From CAZDDA01 sp964568045 (GTDB lineage Bacteria; Bipolaricaulota; Bipolaricaulia; UBA7950; UBA9294), in assembly GCA_964568045.1 (NCBI GenBank), contig CAZMOL010000033.1:1-18041 (forward strand): a DNA stretch of 18,041 bases, read 5' to 3'. Each line of letters begins with the position of its first letter. Position 1 is the stretch's first letter. Position numbers and translations under genes: made by a program. The notes beneath the pieces are model-generated. The model was given only the letters and a program-made list of their open reading frames with translations. It searched no databases and was not told where the DNA came from. This document shows, piece after piece, positions 1 to 6,665 of the stretch.

Positions 1-3
1 CCC

Positions 4-549
4 ATGCCACGAGACCGCAGTAATCTTGTTTGGATCGATCTGGAGACCACGGGTCTGAGCGTCGCAAGCCGGGCGATCCTCGAGATCGCGAGTATCGTTA
101 CGGACAAGGATCTCAACATCGTCGCCGAGGGTCCCAATCCAGTTATTCACCAACCCGACGAGGTCTTGGCGCGAATCGACCCGTGGTGTCAACAGCAGCA
201 CGGTCTCTCCGGGTTGCTCGCGGCATCCCGCGCCTCCAGTGTCTCGCTTCGCGAGGCGGAACAACAGACGCTGCGTTTCTTGCGCAAGCACACCCATCGC
301 GGGGTATCTCCACTGTGCGGCAACTCAATTCTGCTCGATCGCCGCTTTCTCATGCACTACATGCCGGATCTGAATGCCCACTTAAGCTACAGGAGCGTCG
401 ATGTGAGTGCAGTAAACGAGCTTGCGATCCGCTGGTTCCCCGGCGTTGTCGCCAAGCTGGACAAGTCGGTTCGGCACCGCGCGGCGGACGACATCCGAGA
501 GTCGATCGAAGAGCTGCGGCTCTACCGCCAGCTCATCTTCAAGGAATAA
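4..549 (+). CDS. orn: Oligoribonuclease (DEDDh 3'-5' exoribonuclease)
   Basis: This 181-residue protein has the usual length of Orn, which degrades 2- to 5-nt RNA oligomers (including pGpG from c-di-GMP turnover) to mononucleotides in the cytoplasm. All DEDDh positions can be seen: D12 and E14 in VWIDLETTGL, D112 in GNSILLDRRF, and H158 with D162/D163 in HRAADDIRESIEEL. The segment YRSVDVSAVNEL is also typical of Orn and separates it from DnaQ-like exonucleases. The Met of the usual DLEMTGLD motif is Thr here. The ATG lies three bases from the window edge, so its ribosome site is not visible, but the N-terminus matches the family length. The next gene, metG, has its own promoter, so orn probably ends a unit that begins outside the window. 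A GGDEF gene about 12 kb away makes a role in c-di-GMP turnover possible, but this is inference. Confidence 0.95.
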   Translation: MPRDRSNLVWIDLETTGLSVASRAILEIASIVTDKDLNIVAEGPNPVIHQPDEVLARIDPWCQQQHGLSGLLAASRASSVSLREAEQQTLRFLRKHTHRGVSPLCGNSILLDRRFLMHYMPDLNAHLSYRSVDVSAVNELAIRWFPGVVAKLDKSVRHRAADDIRESIEELRLYRQLIFKE

Positions 550-644
550 AGGACAATATCGGAGGGCAATCTAGCGACGGTTTGGCGGATGGGAGAGGTG
601 CAGGCGACGATCGGAAGGATTATCCCCTCTGTCAGCAATCGCCG

Positions 645-673
645 TTGGCGACGTTTTCTAGCGAGGGTATAAT
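645..673 (+). promoter_or_regulatory. Sigma70-like promoter of metG
   Basis: TTGGCG (645-650) and a perfect TATAAT (668-673) are separated by exactly 17 bp. The predicted transcript starts near 680, giving a leader of about 29 nt before the metG ATG. This is the best -10 match in the window and lies in the 159-bp gap after orn. I see no clear terminator hairpin for orn in that gap. Confidence 0.75.
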
Positions 674-708
674 CGGATCCTATTATCGATGGTAGGGAAA
701 CTTAACGC

Positions 709-2652
709 ATGAAAAAGCCCAAAGTGCTCGTCTGTAGTGCATGGCCTTATGCATCCGGTGTTCCTCATCTGGGGAATCTCGTCTCCTCTTTGCTTTCCGG
801 CGATGTGTTTGCGCGCTACTACCGGCTGCGGGGGCACGATGTGTTGTATGTGTCCGGAACCGATGCACACGGTACGAGGATCGAGTATGAGGCGGGGCAG
901 CTGGGGGTAACGCCGGCAGAGCTCGCCACACGCAATCACGAGAGGATTTGCTCGATCATCGAGGGATTCGGAATAAAGTTCGACAACTACACAACGACCG
1001 AATCGCCGGTGCACAAGCGGTTTGTCCAGGAGATCTACCTACAGATGGAGGCAAACGGCAACATTCTGACCCGCGAGGAGGAACGCGTTTACTGCCGCAA
1101 CTGCAGCCAGTTTCTCGCCGATCGGTTCGTCACGGGGACCTGTCCGCGCTGCGGGGCCGTGGGAGCGATGGGAAATCAATGCGATAGTTGTGGGTCGATC
1201 CTCGAACCGGAGGAGCTGGTCGATCCGGTCTGTAGTTTCTGTGAGCAAGGCGATATCGAGTTTCGGGCGACCCGTCATTGGTACCTCGATCTGGAGCGTC
1301 TTGCCCCGCAGCTCAACGATTATGTCGCATCGCGGGATTTCCAGGGGAACGTGGCGCTGTTCACCCAACGGATGATCGACGAGGGATTAAGACCACGCGC
1401 CATGACGCGTGACATTGCCTGGGGGATCCCCGCGCCGTTTGATGGTGCTGAGGGGAAGGTCATCTACGTCTGGGGCGAGGCCGCGTTGGGTTATGTGTCC
1501 GCCGTGGTGGAGCACTTTGATGGCAGTGACGGGTGGAAGGCGTTTTGGTTTGGCGATGATGTATACCAGATCTACGCGATCGGTAAGGACAACATCCCTT
1601 TTCACACGTTGATCTTCCCCGGCCAGTTGATCGCCTCCGGGCAGGGGTATCACCTTCCAGACCAGATTGCTGCGACTGAGTATCTGAACTGGATCGGGGG
1701 GGAGAGCTTCTCCAAGAGCCGCGGGGTGGGTCTATACTGCGATGACGCCCTCGGGGTGATGGACGCGGAGATGTGGCGCTTCTATCTCCTGTACAACCGG
1801 CCGGAGGGACGCGACGTCAATTTCTCGTGGGAGGAGTTGGAGAAAGCGATAAACGGCGTTCTGATATCCAACGTCGCCAACCTGATCAACCGGGTGCTCT
1901 CCTTTGTCCAGACCCGTTACGATGAGGTGGTTCCATCCTCCGAGTGCGAGCAAGAGGTAAAGCAACAATTGGATCACACAGTGCAGAGCTACGAGAACGC
2001 CATGAAATGCGGGAGTCTCAGCCAGGCGCTGCGTGCCGTTTGCTCGCTGGCGGACTTTGGGAATGAATACTTCCAGCGGAAGAAACCCTGGGAAACGGGT
2101 GACGCGGCGGCAGTGGCAAGTGCATTTCATATGGTGAAAGCAATGGCGATCCTTCTTGTCCCGTTTGTTCCCAATTTTGCCTCCTGCGTTCTCGCCGTAA
2201 TGGGAATCGAGGAGACACAGTGGGGCGAGATTGAGAGTTTGGACGCCGGAAGAAGGCTCACCAGTGATCGAATCCTGCTTGAGCGGATCGATGTGGATGG
2301 GATCAGAAAACAGGTGGAGGGATCCACAAAGGATCGGATAACCCTCGCCGAATTCGCCAGACTTGACCTGCGTGTGGGGACGATCCACTCTGTGTCTGAG
2401 GTCGAAGGAGCCGATCGACTCTATCGGTTGACCATCGATGTGGGTGATGATACCCTGACGACCGTCGCCGGCATCAAGGCAGAGTATTTGTCACAACAGT
2501 TGGTCGGCCAGCAGGTGTGTGTGGTGGCCAATCTGGAACCGGCGACGATAAAGGGGATTAGCTCGGAGTGCATGCTTCTTGCAGCAAAAGGAGAGCCGCT
2601 CTCCCTCCTTGTCCCTGATCGAGAGGTCCCACCGGGAACTGTGATCGGCTAG
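709..2652 (+). CDS. metG: Methionyl-tRNA synthetase with four-knuckle zinc domain and C-terminal tRNA-binding domain
   Basis: This 647-residue class I synthetase charges tRNA-Met, including initiator tRNA, with methionine. The HIGH signature is HLGN (20-23) and the KMSKS signature is SFSKS (333-337). Between them sits the connective domain with four CxxC knuckles: C129/C132, C145/C148, C158/C161 and C175/C178. Four knuckles suggest two zinc ions, as in the archaeal and spirochaete/Bacteroidetes-type enzymes, whereas E. coli has one. An anticodon-binding helical domain follows. Residues from about 543 to the end form a Trbp111/EMAP-like OB-fold domain (LDLRVGTIHSVSEVEGADRL), which promotes dimerisation and tRNA binding. 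AGGGA lies about 12 bases before the ATG, so the ribosome site is modest. The gene is flanked by its own promoter and by the rplU promoter, so it is probably monocistronic. Confidence 0.97.
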   Translation: MKKPKVLVCSAWPYASGVPHLGNLVSSLLSGDVFARYYRLRGHDVLYVSGTDAHGTRIEYEAGQLGVTPAELATRNHERICSIIEGFGIKFDNYTTTESPVHKRFVQEIYLQMEANGNILTREEERVYCRNCSQFLADRFVTGTCPRCGAVGAMGNQCDSCGSILEPEELVDPVCSFCEQGDIEFRATRHWYLDLERLAPQLNDYVASRDFQGNVALFTQRMIDEGLRPRAMTRDIAWGIPAPFDGAEGKVIYVWGEAALGYVSAVVEHFDGSDGWKAFWFGDDVYQIYAIGKDNIPFHTLIFPGQLIASGQGYHLPDQIAATEYLNWIGGESFSKSRGVGLYCDDALGVMDAEMWRFYLLYNRPEGRDVNFSWEELEKAINGVLISNVANLINRVLSFVQTRYDEVVPSSECEQEVKQQLDHTVQSYENAMKCGSLSQALRAVCSLADFGNEYFQRKKPWETGDAAAVASAFHMVKAMAILLVPFVPNFASCVLAVMGIEETQWGEIESLDAGRRLTSDRILLERIDVDGIRKQVEGSTKDRITLAEFARLDLRVGTIHSVSEVEGADRLYRLTIDVGDDTLTTVAGIKAEYLSQQLVGQQVCVVANLEPATIKGISSECMLLAAKGEPLSLLVPDREVPPGTVIG

Positions 2653-2657
2653 GGCCA

Positions 2658-2686
2658 TTGAAAACATGGACCCAAATGGCTAGAAT
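2658..2686 (+). promoter_or_regulatory. Sigma70-like promoter of the rplU operon
   Basis: TTGAAA (2658-2663) and TAGAAT (2681-2686) are separated by 17 bp. The predicted start near 2693 leaves only about 18 nt before the rplU ATG, just enough for the GAGGTG ribosome site at 2698-2703. The leader is therefore too short to carry a folded L21 autoregulatory element. Confidence 0.7.
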
Positions 2687-2710
2687 CGAGTTGTACTGAG
2701 GTGCTTCTGA

Positions 2711-3025
2711 ATGTATGCGATTATTGAAACAGGTGGCAAGCAGTATCGAGTTGAGAAGGGAATGCAATTCGAGCACGAGCGCACCAATGGCGTCAGCGCT
2801 GGAGAGCCGATCGAATTCAACCGCGTTCTGTTGCTCGTTGATGAGGATGGGGTCCGGGTGGGGACACCGTACGTTGACGGTGTAACGGTCAAGGGCGAGG
2901 TTTGTGAAGAGGGGCGAGGCGAGAAAATCATCGTCTACAAATACAAGAGCAAGAAAGGATATCGGCGCAAGCAGGGTCATCGTCAGCCGTACATGAGGAC
3001 GCGAATCACGGCAATTGAATCATAG
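2711..3025 (+). CDS. rplU: 50S ribosomal protein L21
   Basis: The 104-residue product has the normal length of bL21, an early-assembling large-subunit protein that contacts 23S rRNA and bL20. The start MYAIIETGGKQYRVEKG and the C-terminal segment KYKSKKGYRRKQGHRQPYMRTRIT are strong family signatures. GAGGTG lies 7 bases before the ATG. It is the first gene of the widespread rplU-prp-rpmA-obg cluster. The following gene begins 10 bases after the stop codon. Confidence 0.98.
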   Translation: MYAIIETGGKQYRVEKGMQFEHERTNGVSAGEPIEFNRVLLLVDEDGVRVGTPYVDGVTVKGEVCEEGRGEKIIVYKYKSKKGYRRKQGHRQPYMRTRITAIES

Positions 3026-3035
3026 GAGGAGTTAG

Positions 3036-3359
3036 GTGGAAGAGATCCTTATACAACGCGATGAGCAGAACCGTATCGCCGGTCTTACTGCACGGGGAGG
3101 GGAGGAAGGGAGCATTGCGATGATGAGTACGCTTCAGTTCCTCCGAGCTGCGGTCGCTGCGATGACGGAGTATCTTCACGTTGACCCCGATTTTTCTGTG
3201 GGGGAGGAGATTGACCTCGTTGTCAATCGGAGCGATCCGCACCTGAATCGCGAAATTGACGCAATCATGGAAACACTCGTGATCGGACTTCGGACGTTGG
3301 CTAAGGAATATCCGAGTGAAGTAGTGGTCCACGAGGCCACCGTTGGGTTGAAGGTGTAG
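3036..3359 (+). CDS. Prp/YsxB-family protein lacking the protease active site
   Basis: This 107-residue protein lies exactly between rplU and rpmA, where Prp (YsxB) normally sits. In Firmicutes and relatives Prp is the cysteine protease that trims the N-terminal extension of L27. Overall form agrees: an N-terminal strand with RDEQNRI, the helix LQFLRAAVAAMTEYL, and a C-terminal helix with LVIGLRTLAKEYP followed by a strand. However, the conserved GHA and DIVCAAVSA motifs are not there. The equivalent stretch is TARGGEEG ... MMSTLQFLRAA (18-39), and the protein contains no cysteine at all. It therefore cannot act as a cysteine protease. The GTG start is 6 bases after AGGAGG, which overlaps the rplU stop codon. 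Family assignment rests on position, length and general pattern, so a different small protein is possible. Function unknown; a chaperone or assembly role would be inference. Confidence 0.75.
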   Translation: MEEILIQRDEQNRIAGLTARGGEEGSIAMMSTLQFLRAAVAAMTEYLHVDPDFSVGEEIDLVVNRSDPHLNREIDAIMETLVIGLRTLAKEYPSEVVVHEATVGLKV

Positions 3360-3371
3360 TAAGGAGTATCG

Positions 3372-3629
3372 ATGGCGCATAAAACAAGCACTGGCTCGAC
3401 CCAGAACGTTCACGACAGTCCAGGCAAGCGCCTGGGAGTGAAGCGTTTTGGTGGCGAGTGGGTGAACGCGGGAACGATCATCGTTCGCCAGCGTGGTACC
3501 AAGTACGGTCTGGGCAAGAACGTGGGCCTGGGACGTGATCACACAATCTTTGCAACCAGTCCCGGCTACGTACAGTTCGACGGCCGGAAGAAGAAGTATG
3601 TTAATGTTCTTCCAGCAGGCGAGGCCTAA
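3372..3629 (+). CDS. rpmA: 50S ribosomal protein L27
   Basis: This 85-residue protein is bL27, whose N-terminal tail reaches the peptidyl-transferase centre. It begins MAHKTSTGSTQN and continues SPGKRLGVKRFGGEWV and IIVRQRGTKYGLGKNVGLGRDHTIFA, all diagnostic. There is no Firmicutes-type cleavable extension (such as one ending in FFA) before the AHK segment, so no proteolytic maturation is needed. AAGGAG lies 5 bases before the ATG. The usual glycines and arginine around positions 7-14 are partly replaced (TSTGSTQNVHDS). Confidence 0.98.
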   Translation: MAHKTSTGSTQNVHDSPGKRLGVKRFGGEWVNAGTIIVRQRGTKYGLGKNVGLGRDHTIFATSPGYVQFDGRKKKYVNVLPAGEA

Positions 3630-3667
3630 CCCCTTCCGAATGCTTCCTTGTTCAGTTTCCATTTCCT

Positions 3668-4936
3668 ATGTTTATCGATGAGGCAACGATCCGCGTCCAG
3701 GGGGGACGTGGTGGTAATGGTGTGATCAGCTTCATTTCCAATCGTCACAACCCCCGAGGAGGGCCGGATGGGGGAAATGGTGGCGACGGTGGCTCGATCT
3801 TGATGAGGGCATCCGCCAGCCGCTCAACCTTGTGGGCGTTCCGCAATGAGCCAAGGTTTAAAGCAGGGGATGGAAAGGACGGCGGGAGAAGCACTCGCTG
3901 CGGCGCGCGCGGAGCGGACACAGTGATACTTGTGCCGGTTGGAACGATTGTCCGCGACCAAAGTAGAGGAGAGATTCTTACCGATCTTGCGGCTCCGGGA
4001 GACGAGGTCGTCCTGGCGTCCGGCGGAGAGGGAGGACGAGGAAACCGCAGTTTCACTACTTCGGTTCGCCAGGCGCCGCGTATCTGTGAGCAGGGGCTGA
4101 AGGGTGAGCAGCGAACCCTTCGCCTAGAGTTGAAGTTGACGGCCGATGTCGGCATCATCGGCTATCCCAACGTAGGCAAGTCGAGCCTGATCTCGCGCAT
4201 TTCGGGAAAGCGGGCCAAGGTTGCCGGTTATCCGTTCACTACCGTTTCACCAAACCTGGGGGTCGTCGACGTCGATGGTCTACATCAATTCGTTGCTGTA
4301 GACATTCCGGGGCTCATTGAGGGTGCTCATGCCGGGAAGGGATTGGGTGATCGGTTCCTTCGACACGTGGAGCGTACGCGCGTCTTAATCCACATGGTTG
4401 ACCTGGCGGCGCTCGAGGGGAGAGACCCGTTGGAAGATTACCGTCGAATCAACAAAGAGTTGGCCGCGTTCAGCGAAACATTGAGGGAGCGGGTCCAGAT
4501 CGTGATTGGAAACAAGATCGATCTTCTCGATGAGACCACGATTGCAGGGGCCAAGAAACGTTTTGCTTCTGCGGGAATCCAGATCCTTCCGATCTCGGTT
4601 GTATCTGGAGATGGGGTGCAGGAGCTGATCTTGCGCACACACAGCGTTCTGCAAACGGTCTCGGTGGAAGAGAGGGTGGCAGTCCCACGTCGACGTGTTT
4701 ACCGATATCGGGGCGAGGCGGGGTTCCGAGTCGACCGGGAAGGAAACGTGTTCACCGTGCGCGGAGAAGTTGTTGAGAAGCTGGTGAAGAAGCTGGCTTT
4801 GGATAGCCGCGATGCGTGCGAGTACTTGAGCGAACGACTGGAAAGGATGGGGGTCCTGCGGGAGCTCTGTCGGCAGGGGTTTGCACAAGGAGATCTGGTT
4901 TGCATCGGGGGAGTGGAACTTGAACTTGGGGAATAG
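3668..4936 (+). CDS. obg: Obg-family GTPase (ObgE/CgtA)
   Basis: Obg is a conserved GTPase that binds the 50S subunit, acts in its late assembly and responds to ppGpp. The 422-residue protein has the three expected parts. The glycine-rich Obg fold covers about 1-158, with repeated GGxGG turns. The G domain follows, with G1 GYPNVGKSS (165-173), switch I around YPFTTVSPNLG (188-198), G3 DIPGLIEGAHAGKGLG (212-227) and G4 NKID (282-285). The C-terminal OCT domain spans about 343-422, with VEKLVKKLALDSRDACEYLSERLERMGV. The usual basic residues in the first Obg loop are partly replaced by ISFISNRHNPRGG. The preceding 38 bases are almost purely pyrimidine, so no Shine-Dalgarno sequence is visible. 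The next gene starts at or inside its last codons. Confidence 0.97.
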   Translation: MFIDEATIRVQGGRGGNGVISFISNRHNPRGGPDGGNGGDGGSILMRASASRSTLWAFRNEPRFKAGDGKDGGRSTRCGARGADTVILVPVGTIVRDQSRGEILTDLAAPGDEVVLASGGEGGRGNRSFTTSVRQAPRICEQGLKGEQRTLRLELKLTADVGIIGYPNVGKSSLISRISGKRAKVAGYPFTTVSPNLGVVDVDGLHQFVAVDIPGLIEGAHAGKGLGDRFLRHVERTRVLIHMVDLAALEGRDPLEDYRRINKELAAFSETLRERVQIVIGNKIDLLDETTIAGAKKRFASAGIQILPISVVSGDGVQELILRTHSVLQTVSVEERVAVPRRRVYRYRGEAGFRVDREGNVFTVRGEVVEKLVKKLALDSRDACEYLSERLERMGVLRELCRQGFAQGDLVCIGGVELELGE

Positions 4937-5540
4937 GGTGGGCCTGTTTGGGGGGACGTTTAACCCTCTGCACAACGCACATCTCCTCGTGGCGGAGAGG
5001 GCACTGCAGCAGTATGCACTCTCGGAAGTAGTATTCATCCCCAGTGGGATCCCTCCTCACAAGCAGGTTGAGGATGGTATTGACAAACAGGATCGCTATG
5101 AGATGGTGGGACAGGCAATCGCGTCCAACAGCCGTTTCTCGGTTTCGCGTATCGAGATTGATAGGGAGGGCCCCTCGTACACTATCGATACCATCCGGAG
5201 CCTAAAGAGAGTCTACCGGCAGGGCGTCTGTTTCATCGTCGGTGCGGATCTTCTGTTGCAGATCGAGACTTGGAAAGAGCCGCAGGAGCTTCTGGCGAGT
5301 GTTCCATTCATCATCGCCCCCCGTGATGGGGTATGCAAAGAGGCTTTTTCCCGCCCTACGTTTGATCGGGCGGAGCTTCATTTCCTTGCCATGAAGGAGG
5401 TCGATCTCTCTTCTTCCTGGGTACGTGAGCGTGTGAAGGATGGGGAAGCGATCCAAGATTGGGTGCCGCCGGTGATTGCTGAGTACATTGAGCAACATGG
5501 ATTCTATCAGGGTAGCCAGTTGACGCAAGTACGGCGTTAG
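4920..5540 (+). CDS. nadD: Nicotinate-nucleotide adenylyltransferase
   Basis: NadD joins ATP to nicotinate mononucleotide to give deamido-NAD, the central step of NAD synthesis. The N-terminal nucleotidyltransferase motif is VGLFGGTFNPLHNAHLLVAE; the usual HxGH is HNAH here. Other family features are VVFIPSGIPPHK, the central IVGADLLLQIETWKEP, and the late LSSSWVRERVKDG motif corresponding to IS(S)TxIR. I chose TTG at 4920, inside the end of obg, because GGGGGAG (4907-4913) lies 6 bases upstream and the protein then has a normal short lead into the first strand (206 residues). GTG at 4938, two bases after the obg stop, is also possible with GGGGA upstream. TTG at 4881 would add an unneeded extension. 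Coupling to obg is likely either way. Confidence 0.95.
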   Translation: MNLGNRVGLFGGTFNPLHNAHLLVAERALQQYALSEVVFIPSGIPPHKQVEDGIDKQDRYEMVGQAIASNSRFSVSRIEIDREGPSYTIDTIRSLKRVYRQGVCFIVGADLLLQIETWKEPQELLASVPFIIAPRDGVCKEAFSRPTFDRAELHFLAMKEVDLSSSWVRERVKDGEAIQDWVPPVIAEYIEQHGFYQGSQLTQVRR

Positions 5541-5551
5541 GGAAGACAGAT

Positions 5552-5566
5552 AAGGAGGTGCAAATC
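5552..5566 (+). promoter_or_regulatory. Perfect Shine-Dalgarno and AUC start of infC
   Basis: AAGGAGG (5552-5558) is followed by a 5-base spacer and then ATC (5564-5566), in frame with infC. The first ordinary start codon in frame, GTG at 5558, overlaps the Shine-Dalgarno sequence itself and cannot be used with it. Non-canonical AUU/AUC/AUA starts are a known trait of infC: IF3 rejects such starts, so the gene represses its own translation. The sequence supports the site; autoregulation here is inferred from the family. Confidence 0.8.
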
Positions 5567-6070
5567 AAGAAGACATTGCGAGTTAATGAGAAAATCCGCG
5601 TGAAGGAGATCCGAGTCATCGATGAGAATGGTGAGAATCTCGGTGTGATGCCGACTGAGCAGGCACTGGCTCTTGCAGGGGAACGTGGTCTGGATTTGGT
5701 GGAGGTCGCCTCACAGGCAACGCCGACCGTTTGCAAGATCGTAAATTTTGGAAAATACCACTACCAGCAAGAAAAGCGTTTACGCAAACAAAAACACCGT
5801 TCACGTCTAAAAGAGATGAAGTTCACGATCAAGATAGGCGAGCACGACTTTCAGACGAAGATGAAGCGGGTGCGCGAGTTCCTAACCCGCGGCGACACGG
5901 TTCGGGTTAGTATCTTCTTCCGCGGACGTGAAATCGTACACGTCTCGCGCGGTCAAGATTTGATGAAACGTGTTGCCCAACAGGTGGATGACATCGCCCG
6001 TGTGGAGGGAAAACCGAAAGGGAAGGGAAAGGTACTGCAGATGTTGCTGGTCCCCAGTCAGCAACGGTGA
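5564..6070 (+). CDS. infC: Translation initiation factor IF-3
   Basis: IF3 binds the 30S subunit, prevents premature joining of 50S and checks start codon and initiator tRNA. With the ATC start the protein has 168 residues, beginning MKKTLRVNEKIRVKEIRVID, which matches the family start. The N-domain contains LGVMPTEQALALAGERGLDLVEVA and PTVCKIVNFGKYHYQQ. A lysine-rich linker leads to the C-domain with KEMKFTIKIGEHDFQTKMKR and the end VEGKPKGKGKVLQMLLVP. It begins only 23 bases after nadD, so it is probably read through from the rplU-obg-nadD unit, and there is no room for a long leader. It leads the conserved infC-rpmI-rplT group. Confidence 0.97.
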   Translation: MKKTLRVNEKIRVKEIRVIDENGENLGVMPTEQALALAGERGLDLVEVASQATPTVCKIVNFGKYHYQQEKRLRKQKHRSRLKEMKFTIKIGEHDFQTKMKRVREFLTRGDTVRVSIFFRGREIVHVSRGQDLMKRVAQQVDDIARVEGKPKGKGKVLQMLLVPSQQR

Positions 6071-6082
6071 GGAGGAGACGAT

Positions 6083-6277
6083 ATGCCCAAGCAGAAGACA
6101 CATCGGGGCGCGCACAAGAGATTCAAGAAATCAAAGAGCGGCAAACTCTTTCACCATATGTCAAACTACTTTCACAAGAACGTGAGGAAGCGTTCAAAGG
6201 CGAAGCGGCAGGCCCGCCAAGATAAGCAACTTACCGGTGAGCAGGCCAAAACAGTCAAACGAATGATCGGAAGCTAG
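6083..6277 (+). CDS. rpmI: 50S ribosomal protein L35
   Basis: The 64-residue, very basic product begins MPKQKTHRGAHKRFKKSKSGK and contains HHMSNYFHKNVRKRSKAKR, the normal bL35 pattern and length. GAGGAG lies a few bases before the ATG, 12 bases after the infC stop. In other bacteria its translation is often coupled to rplT and repressed by L20. No such structure is evident to me here. Confidence 0.97.
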   Translation: MPKQKTHRGAHKRFKKSKSGKLFHHMSNYFHKNVRKRSKAKRQARQDKQLTGEQAKTVKRMIGS

Positions 6278-6301
6278 ACGAGGAACCAGAAGGAGAAGAA
6301 G

Positions 6302-6664
6302 ATGCCAAGAGCACGCGGAGGCAACAAGCGCAAGGAGAGTCGCAAGAAGATCATGGCGCTTGCCAAGGGCTTCAAGGGGAAGCGGGGCACATCGCACCGG
6401 ATCGCGAAACAGGCGGTGATGAAGGCGCTCCGAAATAGCTACATTGATCGGCGGCGACGGAAGCGCGATTTCCGGCGGTTGTGGATCACGCGAATTGGTG
6501 CCGCGGCAAGGCAGAATAAACTCTCCTACTCGGCATTCATCGGGGGCCTTGATCGTCTCGGAGTGAGGTTGAATCGCAAGATCCTGGCCGACATTGCAGT
6601 ACGTGATACGGAAACGTTCGCTGTCCTTGCCGGGATGGCCAAGGAAGAGGCTGTGAAACAGTAG
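6302..6664 (+). CDS. rplT: 50S ribosomal protein L20
   Basis: The 120-residue product is bL20, an early assembly protein of the 50S subunit. It begins MPRARGGNKRKESRKKIMALAKGFKGKRGT, with the basic N-terminal arm. It continues with ALRNSYIDRRRRKRDFRRLWITRI and LSYSAFIGGLDRLGVRLNRKILADIA, all diagnostic. AGAAGGAG precedes the ATG. Only one base separates its stop from glyQ. Confidence 0.98.
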   Translation: MPRARGGNKRKESRKKIMALAKGFKGKRGTSHRIAKQAVMKALRNSYIDRRRRKRDFRRLWITRIGAAARQNKLSYSAFIGGLDRLGVRLNRKILADIAVRDTETFAVLAGMAKEEAVKQ

Positions 6665-6665
6665 G

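Noticed and set aside
30..695. 221-codon plus-strand frame overlapping orn and the metG promoter
   Set aside because: It is the shifted shadow of orn, rich in Arg/Gly/Ser with no recognisable domain, and it runs through the metG promoter.
3006..3662. 218-codon minus-strand frame opposite the Prp-like gene and rpmA
   Set aside because: It lies antisense to clearly identified genes and resembles no protein family.
5558..5560. GTG as the infC start
   Set aside because: It overlaps the last G of the Shine-Dalgarno sequence, leaving no spacer, while ATC six bases further on has ideal spacing and the family N-terminus.
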